The notes below the pieces were generated by a model. It saw nothing but the letters and a program-made list of their open reading frames with translations, searched no databases and was not told where the DNA came from. Positions 21,990 through 33,897 of a DNA stretch of 64,000 bases are shown here, piece after piece (the stretch's first letter is position 1; each line of letters starts with the position of its first letter). Both the position numbers and the translations under genes were made by a program. The DNA is from Heterohyrax brucei. Taxonomy: Eukaryota; Chordata; Mammalia; Hyracoidea; Procaviidae. Where the stretch lies: NCBI GenBank assembly GCA_028571685.1, contig CM053140.1:152815701-152879700 (forward strand), written 5' to 3'.

Positions 21990-23020
21990 GGCTTTTAAGA
22001 AAGAGAAAGTAGAGTTTATTCCAAGTGGGTCAAGCAAGGAGCTCAGAAACTAAGTCTCAAATCAAGCTCCCTGGGGTTGGGGATTCTAGGTCAGTTATAG
22101 GGTTAGGGGTAGGGAAATTATGCATAATTTATGGATCTTTTGAGAATAAGCAGGTAATCCCAGTGTTATGGATTGCATTATGTCCCACCAAAAATATGTG
22201 TAGCAGTATGGCTGGATCCTAATATCGTGTGGTTGTCCTTCATATTGTGATTTTTGCTGTACTGTAAATCCTAATCTGTGCCCGTAGTTGATTGGACAAG
22301 ATTAGAGTATGTTAAAAGTGATTAGAGTGGGACTATGGCACCCTTTCTAAGGGGGTTACCCTGGAGTTTGACTGAACCACCTATTATCCTCTGAGAGATA
22401 CAAGGAAAGAGAAGCAAGCACAGAGTTAGGGACCACATATCATCAAGAAAACAGTACCAGGAGTAGATATCATCCTTTGGACATCAGGTTTCTGCACTGA
22501 GATGCTCCCAGACAGAGGGGAGACTGTTGGTATGACAAAGACCTTCCTCTGGAGTCAACAGAGGAAGAAAGACTTCCACTTGGACTGGTGCTTTGAATTT
22601 GGACTTGTAGCCTACTGGATTGTGAGGGAATAAACTTCTCTTTGTTAAAGCCATTCATTTGTGGTGTTTCTGTTATAGCAGCACTAGATAACTGAGACAT
22701 CCAGGAACTAATTACCATGTGGGGGTACAGAGGGAAGTGTGAAATGGCATCTAGGGGATGAGTTTTCTTCTGGTATGGTACATGAAGTTCATATAAGGAC
22801 AGCATTGCAGCTTATTGCACATGTCTCAATGGAGAGGGGCAGCGAAGAGACCTTGGGCTCCTACACAGATTGACTTATCAGTAACTCGCAGATCCACAGT
22901 ATGACTGAAGTAGGCGAAGCAGTTTAACACTTGGTTACTGGAGACTGTAGGAGTAGCCAGATAAAGCAGATGCCGTGTTGGTATTGCTTTGATACTTATA
23001 AAAGGAGGTATCAATTATTA
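21990..23020 (-). mobile_element. Probable older LTR-like sequence, antisense, split by a solo LTR
   Basis: 'gagtttattccaagtgggtc' near 22,013, read in reverse, gives an AATAAAC motif typical of an LTR end. Related noncoding DNA appears to resume after 22,704. The family is not identified and it is a degraded fossil. It could instead be unrelated unique DNA. Confidence 0.35.
22164..22699 (+). mobile_element. Solo LTR, ERVL/MaLR type, about 536 bp
   Basis: It starts TGTTATGGATTGCATTATGT and ends CTAGATAACTGAGACA, so it has TG...CA ends. Flanking 5-mers are CCCAG (22,159-22,163) and TCCAG (22,700-22,704), a near-perfect 5-bp duplication as used by ERVL-type elements. A polyadenylation-region 'gggaataaacttctctttgt' lies near 22,627. 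A related copy is at 28,890. No internal region is seen. Confidence 0.7.
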
Positions 23021-24270
23021 CAGCTTATAAGCAAATGGATAAAATATTAAGTTGACCATTTTAGAAGTCAACTATATTAGACATTGCTGGAGAAAGAGTA
23101 AAACTGTAGACTCACAGATTCTACTGAGCGCAGATCCAGAAGAACAATTCATTTCACTACCAATTTGATTGTTACACATATTTTCATTGTTTTTGTGAAA
23201 TTAGGGAGACGCTAAAAAAGAAAGAATTACAAATAATGAGACAACACTGTGGCAAATTCTTAGTAAATTTAAGGACCTGTGAGGGAGGCGGAATCTATCC
23301 ACCTCTCTGGACTTCTCTCATTATTTAGCTTAAATTTTAGGTGTCAAAATTACAATAATTTCCTTACAAAAGCACTGAAACTCTTCTTCTTTTATTACAG
23401 TGAGACAATCAGATCATGCCTGCCCCTGTACAGATGACATGGCTTAAAGCTACTCAGAATAGTGACGGAGAAGTCATGTGGGTACTGTTTACAACTTGGG
23501 TTCCCAACTTCTTTTTTCTCCTTAGCTGAAAATATCTAAGCTACAAATTTAGACATTAGTTTTTCTCCCCATTCGACTACGCCTTAGAATCTGGCTATGT
23601 CCCCATAACCCCTCTCCTCAATACACACCCACATACACACACAAGAATAATACCAATAGATAATCAATAAAACTCTTAATTTTCCCATTTTCTCTCAAAT
23701 GAGATGTGAATGCAGTAATGAGAAAGCACTAGAATTTGAATTCCAAATTTAGATTTTATGTAGAATTATTCATCACATATGAATTTCTAAATTAGTTTTT
23801 AAAATATTAAATGCAATGCACCACATTTTGTTGTATATAAAAAAGCCTTCCAGTGTATCCAACTTATGAAGTACTGCTGTAATTTTCAATCAATAGGCGC
23901 TACTTTAGCATCTACCTTGCCACAGTACTGGATAATTCCCATTTGTGTGAAATGTAATGCATAGCATGTTTTGGATAAGATTTATAGATATATATTAAAA
24001 GGCAGAATGCAAATCCTGGATACTTTTAGTTGTAACATTTTCTGTTTCTGTGGATGTTTTGAAATGTGAACTTAACACTTCGGTCTACTATTTGACAACC
24101 AGTATGATTTTCCTCTTCATTTCAGTAAGCCTTTTTTTGTTTGTTTTGTTGCATTTTAATTTTCTGAGTTAAATTTTTTTATGTGACTAATATTCAAGCC
24201 ACAAACTATAACTTGTGGCAGAAACAGATACAGGGCAGTAACTATTTGTCCTCTTCTGTTCAATCAAGAA
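23021..24270. other. Unassigned AT-rich DNA
   Basis: No repeat or gene is recognised. 'cttcttttattacag' at about 23,385-23,400 has the look of a splice acceptor, but the sequence that follows has no supported exon. Confidence 0.45.
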
Positions 24271-24274
24271 TGTA

Positions 24275-24497
24275 TGTTTGTTGCTGTTGTTAGATGCTCT
24301 CAGATTGGTTCCCACTCATAACACATGTATGTACAACAGAATGAATCAATGCCGATCCTATACCATCCTCACAATTGTTGTTACGGTGGAGCCTATTGTT
24401 TCATTCATTATATCAATCCAACTCCTTGAGGGTCCTCTCTTTTTTTCAGTGATATTCTACCAAGCATGATGTATATCTCTAGGGACTAATATCTCTC
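24275..24497 (-). mobile_element. RTE LINE 3' end, antisense
   Basis: 'tgttgctgttgttagatgct' near 24,279 and 'ggttcccactcataacacat' match the RTE terminus at 38,581. The complement of the C-terminal coding part follows ('atcaatccaactccttgagg' near 24,411, compared with 38,717). It is interrupted at 24,498 by an L1 3' UTR. Confidence 0.75.
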
Positions 24498-24973
24498 TCT
24501 TTTTTTTAAACAAAATATTTATTTATTTATTTATTTATATTTAATATGACAGTCAAAAAGTACATTCCCATATAAATTTACATGCCCACCTATATGCAGC
24601 TTCCACTGCTCTCCTTGCCCGGTGACAGCACGCTATTCTTCTCTGCTCCATACATGTCTCATCCTCCCAACAGTCTCCTTTCCCCTCCTCTGCACCCACT
24701 CTCCTTCCTCCAGCCTGAGGTCAGCAGGATGATATCTTATAGACGTATAGAACCATAAAGTGCATCCAATATATGGTCACTCTGCATCACCAAGTCCAAT
24801 TCATTCGTGTCTGAAGAGTAGACTTTCATTATGATTTATGGGCAAGGGGAGCATCAGGGCCAGGGGCCATGCTCCCAGGGGAACCTCGAAACCACTGGAC
24901 CATCAATTGCAGTCTTTTAGTGGAGATCTCAGGATGCACCTCTTTTTATTCTTGTGTTGCCAGTGAGACTCAT
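24498..24973 (-). mobile_element. 5'-truncated L1 (3' UTR only), antisense, inside RTE
   Basis: It begins with a T-rich tail containing a TTTA repeat (24,516-24,540), then 'tgcccggtgacagcacgcta', 'gaggtcagcaggatgatatc', 'ctcccaggggaacctcgaaa' and 'cttgtgttgccagtgagact'. These are the complement of the L1 3' UTR landmarks. RTE sequence lies on both sides, so this L1 is the younger insertion. Confidence 0.85.
24516..24540. repeat. (TTTA)n microsatellite
   Basis: About six TTTA units sit in the tail of the antisense L1 3' UTR, a common fate of L1 poly-A tails. Confidence 0.9.
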
Positions 24974-25620
24974 GCACATAAGGCAATTGAAAACCCCATG
25001 TCTTGGGTCTGGCACATCTTAGTTTTTAAGGTAACATCTTTGCTTTTGAACAATTTAAGAGGCCTTTTGCAGTAGATTTGCCCAACACAATGCTTCATTT
25101 GATTTCTTAACTGCTGTTTCCATGGGCAAAGATTGTTGATCCAAGTAAAATGAAATCCTTCATAATGTCCTTATTTTCTCCCATTTATCATAATGTTGCA
25201 TATAGGTCTAGTTGTGAGAATTTTTATTTTCTTGATGTTGAAGTATAATCCACACTGAAGTCTATGGTTTTGATCTTCATCAGTAAGTGCTTCAAATCTT
25301 CTTCACTTTCAGCAAGCAAGATTATATCGTCTGCATAATGTGGGTTGTTAATGAGTCTTCTTTCAATCCTGATATCCCATTGTTCTTCATATAGTCCATC
25401 TTCTCAGCATATTTTCTCAACATGCAAATCAAACAGATATGCTGAGAGGATATAATCCTTACCCACAGAATTCCTGACTTTAAACAATACCATCTTCACT
25501 AGTTCTGTTCAGAAAACTACCTTTTGATCTATGTGCAGATTCTTCAAGAGTTTAATTGTTTTTGATGTCTCCATTGCTAGATGGTGAAGTAATGGAACTG
25601 TAAGCTTTTTCTAATTTTTG
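24974..25620 (-). mobile_element. RTE LINE reverse transcriptase region, antisense
   Basis: The complement of RTE coding DNA: atcgtctgcata at 25,326-25,337 encodes YADD on the minus strand, the reverse transcriptase catalytic box. 'ctcccatttatcataatgtt' (about 25,174) and 'gttttgatcttcatcagtaa' match the copy at 39,200-39,310. About 250 bp of RTE is missing relative to the part at 24,275-24,497. The reading frame is disrupted. Confidence 0.8.
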
Positions 25621-26214
25621 CTTTTTTTCATGTCTGTGTTCTTCCTTGTAGCAAGTGACAAATTAGTTTAAATGGTCATCATCTATCTACCTAGTGTGTA
25701 TTTATCTTTAGGGAAATTTGAGTTTATCTCAAAATAAGCTATATTCAAATAATTTTACATTTAAATAAATTTTATATCTTTTTTTTGCTCCCATATCTAT
25801 TTTTTGTGTCTACATACCTATCCCAAGTTTGAATAAAACAGGGTACATCTAAGTTGAAATACATGTAATATATGTAACTCTTTCCTACACCTATGGAAAT
25901 TTATTACAAGTTGTACTTGCTTTTATAGAAGAAAAAATAACAAGCTGGGTAACTAAAAAGATGTGTTCTTGCAACATTAGTTATTAGAAAAGACTTTCTT
26001 TTCAAGTTCCTTTTCTTAAAAAGATTATTTTACATGAAATATTAAATCATCAGTGAGAGGCGAAATTCAAATCTGCACCAATAATTTCTCAAAAATGTTT
26101 ATGATACATTTAATAGGTACTTATATATAACAACCTTCATGAAAAATGTTCATGAAGAAGTATAAACTTGTTTTTAAATTTCTTTAATATTATTGAAATA
26201 AGGAGTCTGACTTC
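25621..26214. other. Unassigned AT-rich DNA
   Basis: I recognise no repeat family or gene. Confidence 0.45.
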
Positions 26215-26600
26215 ATTTTTTGATGTTGGACTGCTGACAGTTTGTGAGCCTCCCTCTTCCTTCTCCCCTTGTGTTCCACATTCGCACCAACTGTAAAGAA
26301 AGCTTGGTTTTTCCTTTCATGCATGCCTTGAAGAGAATCAAAGCATACAAGCCAAGCCAAGCCAAGTTCCTAACATCGCCTACTAATGAATATAAAAACC
26401 TAGACCTGTCTCAGTTCCTTACTCTCTCGAGCCATTTTAGAACCAGTCTGAGAGGCTGTCCCTCTCTCCCCTGAGACCCTAATTATGTATTTAATAAATC
26501 TTTCCATACCCTCTTGGTGTGTGCCTGATGTCACCATTCTCAATACTCAAACAAAATTTGAATGTGTGGGGAGCTCTTTTGCCTTTGCAGGAAACTGTAA
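26215..26600 (+). mobile_element. LTR-like sequence (ERV fossil)
   Basis: A TATA-like 'aatataaaaacc' near 26,390 and an AATAAA at 26,492-26,497 are about 105 bp apart, with a pyrimidine-rich stretch between them. That is the promoter/R/polyadenylation layout of an LTR. Ends and duplications are not clear. A 'gccaagccaagccaag' run sits at 26,352-26,367. It is a fossil of unassigned family. Confidence 0.45.
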
Positions 26601-26604
26601 TAAG

Positions 26605-26867
26605 CAAATAGTGACTACACACATAGAGGTTACCAGATGGAATACATAGAAATCAAACTGACTCTGTGGAATGAGACAATGGAAAAGCTTGATATCATCA
26701 GTCAGAACCAGGCCAGAGGCCAATCACAGAACAGATCATCAATTGCTAATATACAAGTTCAAACTGAAACTGAAGAAAATTAAAACAAGTATACCAGAGT
26801 CAAAGTAAAACCTTGAGTATATCCCACCTGAGTTTAGATTCCATCTCCATCAAGATTACATTTGGAT
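26605..26867 (+). mobile_element. RTE LINE fragment, sense
   Basis: 'agacaatggaaaagcttgat' followed by 'cagaccatc/gatcatcaatt'-type sequence at about 26,735 and 'tatcccacctgagtttagat' near 26,821 match the endonuclease end and linker of the RTE copies at 15,150-15,320 and 40,565-40,680. It ends where the monomer-bearing L1 begins. Confidence 0.65.
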
Positions 26868-27189
26868 GGGGCAAAGCCAAGATGGTGGACTAGACACACG
26901 TCTTCTCAATTTCCTCTGAGAACTAAGGCCTAGAAAAATAATTGAATGGAGCTATGTAGACGTTCTGGCATAGGGTTGTGAGATTGGACTGGGTGGAAGG
27001 AAGGTGAAAACTACTTCTGTCAGAGGTGAGGCAGCAGCACACTGAGTTCCGTTCCTACTTATGCATCATTTGAAAGAATTACAGGTATGGATACCTTCTT
27101 TGTTAACCAGGAGGCTAGGACTGGGACCGCGGAGCCTACACACCTGGCATGATCCTGCTACTACACTGAATTGCAGTGCTTAAGTAAGC

Positions 27190-28240
27190 AGTGTATACTG
27201 CAGCAGAGACACTGTGCTTGGTACAGTCACATCTAGAGAAACCAGTTGTAGCTGCTGACTGAGTGTGCCAGTGCTCCTCCCCACTCTCTTCTCAGAGCTC
27301 CCCCATAGATACTGCTGACTGACCTCGGGAAAGGTGACTCAAGTGGGATGCCATCTTGGTCAGCTGAGACGCAGAGTTAGCCACACCTGAGGTCTCATCT
27401 GGGGCTGAGTTCCATGCTGAGAAATAATACTCGTCTGGATAGTGCTTCTACCAGCAGAAAAGCTTGCTTTTAAGATGATCCTACCTAGAGAACATAGGGC
27501 AAGCAGCCTACTGTGGCAGTGCCCTAGCTCTTCCATTCCTTGAGCCATGTAATACTGTCTGGGGTCAGCCTAAGAGGCATCATCTCTGTCAGCCAGGAGC
27601 CATGGCTGCCACCCCTGAGGGCCTTCTTGCTTTTGGTTGTGGCTGTCCAGCAACTCTCTCAGTAGAAAAGCAGCTTTTATGATAAGAGTAGCTAGAGAAC
27701 ACAGCGGTGACTGGTGCCTGAGTATGGTGGTGTCATTTCTACCACTCTTCACAGAGCTGCATCATACCACGGACTGAGAATGCCTCAGAGGCTCCATCTT
27801 TGCCAGGTAGAAGGCAGAACTTGCTACCTCTGAGGGCCCAGCTGCTTTTGATGTTTTCTGTACAGCAACCCTCTCACCAGAAAAGCAGTTTTTTAAGACA
27901 AACACATTTAGAGAACGCAATGGTCCCTGGCAGCCAAATGTGGTGACATTCTTCTCTCCTCCCTTTCCCGAGCTACTGTAAAGTCTCAACTGGCATGATG
28001 ACACAAAGTTAGCTCAAGTAGCTTGCCACTTTTAGCAGCTAGAAGTTGGAACCTGCCATCACTGAGGGTCCAGATGGCATGAGTCACTAAGCTAAGAAGC
28101 AATGCAGGGCTTGACAGTGTCTATAGTGCCAGAGAAGCTATACATAAGTCAGATGCGCCTAGAGAATGAAGGAGCAGCTGGTGACCAAATCTAGCAGTGT
28201 CCTTACTCCCTTCTTAGAATTATGCCACAGCTCCCATTGG
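27190..28240 (+). repeat. L1 5' UTR tandem monomers, about 5 units of 207-254 bp
   Basis: The recurrent anchor '..agaaaagc..ttt..aaga....tagagaac' is found near 27,453, 27,660, 27,875 and 28,126. A weaker one is near 27,199 ('acatctagagaaacc'). Each is followed by a 'gg.gac..../ctccc..' segment. Spacings are about 254, 207, 215 and 251 bp. Units are strongly diverged from one another. By analogy with rodent L1 monomers these would be promoter units; that role is inferred. Confidence 0.65.
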
Positions 28241-28669
28241 CGTAACACTAGAAAAATTGAACACTTCTTGATGGTGCAAAGACAACAAGCAACATCTAAC
28301 CATTTAAAGAAGCAGATCACCATGTCTCTGGAAAATTCTCAAAATAAAGAATCAAAAAACCTCCCAGATGAAGAAGGCTTTCTGAAATTATCAAAGGTAC
28401 AATACAAAAGAATACATGCTTTCCAGAGATTAAAAAAATGCAGAAAAACAAAATGACAAAATAGGTCAGCTATTTGAACTGATGAAACATCAATAATCCG
28501 AAATCCAGCAGATCGATAATTGAATGACAGAATTAGACAATTCAATACAAAGACAAAAGAGCAGAATTGAGGAGATAGAAGCAAGAGATAGTGAGTTTGA
28601 GGACAGAGCAACTGACACCAGCATTTATGAGGAGAAATTAGATAAAAGAAACAAAAAAGTGAAGAAACA
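28240..28669 (+). pseudogene. L1 number 1 ORF1, N-terminal part
   Basis: The translated sequence after about 28,320 is rich in Lys, Glu, Gln and Asn ('ENSQNKESKNLPDEEGFLKL'), consistent with the N-terminal and coiled-coil part of L1 ORF1. The reading continues in several frames to 'GDRSKR'-like helical sequence near 28,560-28,660. It is interrupted by the L1 insertion at 28,670; the C-terminal part lies at 35,466-35,757. Confidence 0.6.
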
Positions 28670-28889
28670 GGGGGAAGGAGTCAAGATGGCAGAGTAAACA
28701 CATGTCTCCTTAAGTCCCTCTGAAAATCAAGACCTGAATTGATAATTAAACTGAGACTTCTGGACACCTAGTGAGCCCTAGAATGAGTCATAGGGCTGTT
28801 AACTTGAACTTCATTCTACTAAATGGAAAAATCCTCTCTTTCACTACCCTACTGTTGGTAAGTGCTGGCTTGCACGGACTGAAGGTAAC

Positions 28890-29402
28890 TGTCATGGGTT
28901 GAATTAAGTCTCCCCCAAAATATGTGTAGCATGTGGCTGGGATATTATTCCCAGTATCTTGGGACTGTCCTCCATTTTGTGGCTTCGCTAAACTGTATGT
29001 TAAAGGATTAGGGTGGGGCTGTAAATTCCTGCATAGGATTACTTCCCTGCTCTGCTGTAGGGGGACTTTCCCTGGAGTATGGCTTGCCCCACCCTTAATC
29101 CTTTCAGCCTGCAAGAGATAAAAGGAAAGAGAAACAAGGAGAATTGGGAACCTCGTATCATCAAGAAATCTGCACCAGGAGAAGAGCATGTCCTTCAGAC
29201 CTGAGGTTCCTACGCCAAGATGCTCCCTGGATAAAGACTGATGCAATACTGGACTTTCTTCCAGAGTCAACAAGGGGGAAAGCCTTCCCCTGGAGCGGAC
29301 ACTCTGAATATGGACTTGCAACCTACCGGACTGTGTTAGAATAAACCTTCCTTTGTTAAAGCCATCCACTCTGTGGTATTTGTGTTAGAGCAGCCCTAGC
29401 CA
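28890..29402 (+). mobile_element. Solo LTR, ERVL/MaLR type, in L1 5' UTR
   Basis: It starts TGTCATGGGTTGAATTAAGT and shares most of its length with the LTR at 22,164: 'aaaatatgtgtagca', 'agagataaaaggaaagagaa', and 'ttcctttgttaaagccatcc' near the right end. L1 5' UTR sequence continues on either side. No internal retroviral region is present. A 193-codon antisense open frame across it is incidental. Confidence 0.7.
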
Positions 29403-29522
29403 TTTTAATTATTTTTTTTTTCTCTGTTTTAGCCAGCAGACAGAGCTGGAACTTGACTAGCTGCTGATCTCAGATGCACTGCTAGTGGGATCAACAGGAG
29501 AAATTGCCATATTTTGAGAGCC

Positions 29523-30040
29523 CGGCTTTGAACTCTGTATTTCAACACATTTGGCCTCTCTTTCCACTTCCACCATAGACTAGCCTGTACTGAGGAAGGT
29601 GCTGAGCTTGTGTGGGATACCATGTTGCTCAATTCAGAGGCTGATACACCTATATGGAGGCCCCAGATGGACATAGTTACTAGGCTAGCGTGCAGCATCT
29701 GCCCAAAGGAGAGTGTTTTTACTGCAGAAAAGCAGTGTTTTACACAGGGTCACCTATGGCTGGGGCCTGGCAATGGAACCTGTGGATTCTGTGCATCTCA
29801 GCACCTTTGGCCTCTTTTTTGGCCTCTGTCATAGACTAGCCTGTACTCAGGCAGGAAATGAGCTTGTGCTGGACACCATTTTGTTCCACAGGGAAGTAGA
29901 AATACCTATACAGAGGCCTCAGCTGGACCTAATTCCTGGGCTGGGAGGGAGCACCTGCCTGGAGACCACTTTTCTGGCAGAAAACCAGTATTCTACACAG
30001 TGTCACCTACAGCTGGGGCCTGACAGCAGAAGCCAGCAGG
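29523..30040 (+). repeat. L1 number 2 5' UTR monomers, 2 units of about 256 bp
   Basis: 'atagactagcctgtact' recurs at 29,575 and 29,831. 'gcagaaaa.cagt.tt.tacac' recurs near 29,722 and 29,974, each followed by 'ctggggcctg'. The two units are clearly closer to each other than the units of L1 number 1 are. Parts ('agaaaagcagt.tttta', 'ccat.ttg.tca') align with the L1 number 1 units, so the two L1s have related promoters. Confidence 0.8.
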
Positions 30041-30169
30041 ACAGTAGCCTTCTGTATTTTGAACTACATTACAACATCTGGGGCTTGATATAGAGGTGCC
30101 TACTTTGCCAGTTAGGAGGAAGGATCTATACACCTGAAAACCTGACTGACTTGAGAAGCAGATAGATAT

Positions 30170-31390
30170 CTTTTATTTTTCATTTTAGGATGGCCTAGAG
30201 AAACAACTTGGACTTGGCTGAGAGAAACAACTGTGGTCCATCCTCACGGCATGTCTCCCAACCTCTATTGACTCACATGATGCTCCAAAAGCAGTAAACT
30301 CTGGAGAAAACCATAAATAAGAAATCACCCATGGTTTCAGAAGGCCCCCCCCCAGAGAAAACACCTCACAACTTCCCAGATGAAGAAGCTTTAAGAAGCA
30401 TATGGGACTCTACTAAGAGGAACAATGTCTGACTTATTGGAGTTCCTGAACATGGCAAGACACTGGTCAACACAGAGATTCTTGTTGCCAAGCTGCTTAC
30501 AGAAAACTTTCCAGAAATTATGAAAGAAGAAATACAGATATCCAAGATGCACATTGAATGCCACTCAATATAAATCTCAAATGGAACACTCCAAGACATT
30601 ATAATCAAGCTTAACAAAACAAAACATAAACATTAACTCTTAAAGGCAGCAAGACTCAAAGCAAAGATAACATTCAAAGGGAAACCTTGTAGGTTTTCGT
30701 TGGATTTCTCAGCAGAAACAAAGCTGGCACAGAGACAGTGGCATGACACACTCAAAGCAAGCCTTGAAGGAGAAGAAATTCCAGTGAAGAATTACATATC
30801 CTACAAAACTATCTTCCAAACATAAAAATGAAATCGAGGCATTCACAGATAAACAGAGATTCAGAGACTTTGTAAAAACCAAAGCTACAAGAAATACTGA
30901 AACAATCTCTTGGCTTAGAAGAACAAAACCACTAACTTTATATTTTAGGAGCAAATAAAGGACACATTTCCCAGAATCCTTCTCAATTAGGGAAGAATCT
31001 GAACTCAGTCAAAGCTATAATATTGAAAGAAATGATCCAGTGATCATATCATGAAAATGATGATGTCATCATACTAAAAAGAAGGATGTACTACAGTTGT
31101 TATGGTCCTTCCAGATGGAGATGAAGTTGATAAGAATGGTAGTAACTGAAATTGTATTTATACATACTTTATTAAGGGGGATCATACAAACAACTGTAAA
31201 GCACAATAAAGATGCAACACATCAAATCATGAAACATCATACAGGAGTCTCAATAACCACAAAACCAACACTGAAAAAGTTGAAAAGTCAACTCACAAAG
31301 AAGAGTCTCTCAGAAAAGATTGAGAAGAACAACAGAGAAAAACATCAACACAATAATAAACATATTACAAGGACAGCACTGAACACATAC
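30170..31390 (+). pseudogene. L1 number 2 ORF1 remnant and inter-ORF region
   Basis: 'ttattggagttcctgaacat' at about 30,437 encodes the conserved L1 ORF1 'IGVPE' motif. 'ctttccagaaattatgaaag', 'caagcttaacaaaacaaaac' and 'ttggatttctcagcagaaac' (about 30,699) continue the RRM and C-terminal domain. The coiled-coil region before 30,370 is largely missing. A C run marks the join near 30,345-30,354. Disrupted frames make it nonfunctional. Confidence 0.75.
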
Positions 31391-32725
31391 CATCAATAAT
31401 TATATTGAATGTGAATAGACTGAACACTCTAGTAAAGAGACATTGAGTGACATCTTGGATCTAAAGTCATGACACCTCCATATGTTGCCTACAAGAAACT
31501 CACCTTACACTTAAATACAGAAACAAACTGAAAATTAAAGGATGGAAGAAAGTATATTTAGCTAACAATGAACAAAGAAGAGCAGGTGTGGATATTCTAA
31601 TCTCAGATAAAATAGATTGTAATGTAAAATGTACCATCGTGGACAAGGTTGGATACTATTTATGGCTGAAAGTTTCAATACACAAGCAGGAGTTAACAAT
31701 ATTCAATAATGATGCACCTAATATTAGAGCACCTAAATACATCAAAGATACTCTGACCACACTAAAAAATGAGATAGATCACAACACAATAACAGTAAGA
31801 GACTTCAACATTCCACTCTGAATATTGGACAGATCATCTAGAAAAAACCTCAGTAAACACACAGAAGACCTTATTGCCACAATTAACCAACAAGACCTCA
31901 TTGATACATACAGAACTTTCTATCCATCAGTGGACAACGACATCTTCTTCTCCAGTGCACATAGAATATTCTCCAGAATAGAGCATGTGTTAGGATGTAA
32001 AGCCATTCTCAACAAAAGCCATACCATTGAATTAATGAAAAGCATCTTCTCAGATTACAAAGCCATAAAAGTTGAAATCAATAGCAGAAAAAAATATAGA
32101 TAGAAACTGGAACTCATGGAAACTGAACAACATTTTGTTCAAAAAACCGTGGGTTAGAGAAGAAATCAAGGATGAAATAAAGAAATTATGGATTCCAATG
32201 AGAATGAAAATACTTCCTACCAGAACCTTTGGGATACAGCCAAAGCAGTGCTCAGAGGTCAGTTTATCTCCATGAATGCACACATCTGGAAGGAAGAAAG
32301 AAACAAAATCAAAGAACTAACCCTACAGCTTGAACAAGCAGAGAGAGAACAACTGAGGAACACCTCAGGCACCCAAACAGAACAGATCATAAGGATTAGA
32401 GCAGAACTAAACAAATTAGAAGATAGAAGAACAATTGAAAAAATTGAAAAGATCAAAAGCTGGTTGTTTGAAACGATCAACAAAACTGATAAAAGTAATC
32501 TAAAAGTAATCCATCATGACCAAGTTGGATTCATATCAGGAATGAAAGGCTGGTTCAACATCAGAAAAACAATTAATGTGATCAACCACATAAGTACCAC
32601 AAAAGACAAGAATCACTTGATTTTGTCTATTGGTGCAGAAATGGCATTTGATAAAGTCCAACACCCCCTAATGCTAAAAACTCCCAGCAAAATATGAATA
32701 GATGGCAAATTCCTCAGTGCAATAA

Positions 32726-32771
32726 GGGGGGTCGCCATGAGTCGGATCCGACTCGATGGCACTTGACACTT
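32726..32771 (+). mobile_element. AfroSINE 3'-tail micro-insertion, sense, about 45 bp
   Basis: 'ggtcgccatgagtcggatcc' then 'gactcgatggcacttgacac' is the end of an AfroSINE, including the perfect palindrome GAGTCGGATCCGACTC (32,739-32,754). The L1 ORF2 reverse transcriptase sequence is interrupted by it. No target duplication is evident. Confidence 0.7.
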
Positions 32772-33872
32772 GGTCATGCAAAGCTAACTGCCTACCTCAT
32801 CCTGAATGGAAAGAGACTGAAACAATTTCCTTTGAGAACAAGCACTAGACAAGGATGCCCACTCTCACCTCTCCTATTCAACATTTTACTAGAAGTTCTA
32901 GCCAGAGCAATTACACAAGACCAAGAAATAAAGGGCATCTACATTGGGAAAGAACTAAAAATCTCCCTATTTGCAGATGATATGATTGTGTATGCAGAGA
33001 ATCTGAAAAAATCCATCAGGAAACCACTGAAACTGATAGAAGAGTTCAGCAAAGTCTCAGTATACAACATAAACATAAGTAAACCAGTAGGATTCCTCTA
33101 TACCAACAACGATATTATTAAGGAAGAAACCACCAAATCAATAGCATTCACTATGGCCCCTAAGAAGATAAAGTACCCAGGAATAAATCTAATCAGAGAA
33201 ATAGCAGACCTTTACAAAGAGAACTACACTAACAAACTTTAGAATCTATTATACTGCCACAGGAGTCAAAACAGCCTGGGACTTGTACAAAAAGAGACAG
33301 ATAGGTCAATGGAGCAGAATTGAGACCTCATGGATGACAGCATTTTCCTATGAACAGCTGATAACTCACAAAGGCCCTAAGACATTAAACTGGGGTGAAA
33401 ACAATCTCTTCAACAAATTGTGCTGGAAAAATTGGATATCCATCGGCAATAAATTCAAGCAAAATTCATATCTTACACCTTATACAAAACCCAACTGAAA
33501 CTGGATAAAAGATCTAGGTATCAAATCTAAAACGATAAAGCTCATCCAGAAAAAGTAGGAACAACAATGGAAGTTTTAATACGTAACGTAGACAGACTTC
33601 AAAATCTGTGATACACACCACAAACAACGTAAGAGAAAATAGATAAATGAGAACTATTAAGAATCAAACAGTTTTACTCATCCAAAGACTTTATTAATAG
33701 AATTAAAAGGCTACCTACACAATGGGAAAAAATATTTGGCAACTATATGTCAGACTGACGCCTGATCTCCATAATCTATAAGGTACTACAAAATATCAAT
33801 ATGAAAAAGAGAAATCATCCAGTTAAGCAATGGTTAAAGCAGATGGACAGGAACTTCTCTCAAGAGGAGATC

Positions 33873-33897
33873 TAGCCAAGCCAAGTGCTGTCGAGCG
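33873..33897 (-). mobile_element. AfroSINE 3'-tail micro-insertion, antisense, about 25 bp
   Basis: 'agccaagccaagtgctgtcg' then 'agcgc' replaces the L1 bases seen at the corresponding place in the 9,118 copy ('gggcaaccaaaag' after 'gaggagatct'). It is the same tail motif as at 9,301 and 34,555. No duplication is seen. Confidence 0.55.

Larger units (their letters stand above)
26868..28669 (+). mobile_element. L1 number 1: 5' UTR with monomers and start of ORF1
   Basis: It opens 'ggatggggcaaagccaagat' with 'ggtggactag', a GC-richer L1 5' start. Five diverged tandem units and then ORF1 sequence follow. The copy is cut at 28,669 by L1 number 2 and resumes at 35,466. A 14-bp duplication of its own ORF1 DNA flanks the intruder (28,656-28,669 and 35,466-35,479, 13 of 14 identical). 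Confidence 0.75.

Noticed and set aside
23385-23480. Splice-acceptor-like sequence followed by a possible exon
   Set aside because: Such pyrimidine-AG sequences are common by chance, and no donor, coding similarity or neighbouring exon was found.
26340-26375. 'gccaagccaagccaag' run as a further SINE tail insertion
   Set aside because: It lacks the 'gtgccgtcgagtcgg' part and flanking duplications; it could be simple repetition in the LTR-like sequence.
28788-29369. 193-codon antisense open frame
   Set aside because: It lies within a solo LTR and shows no retroviral or host domain.
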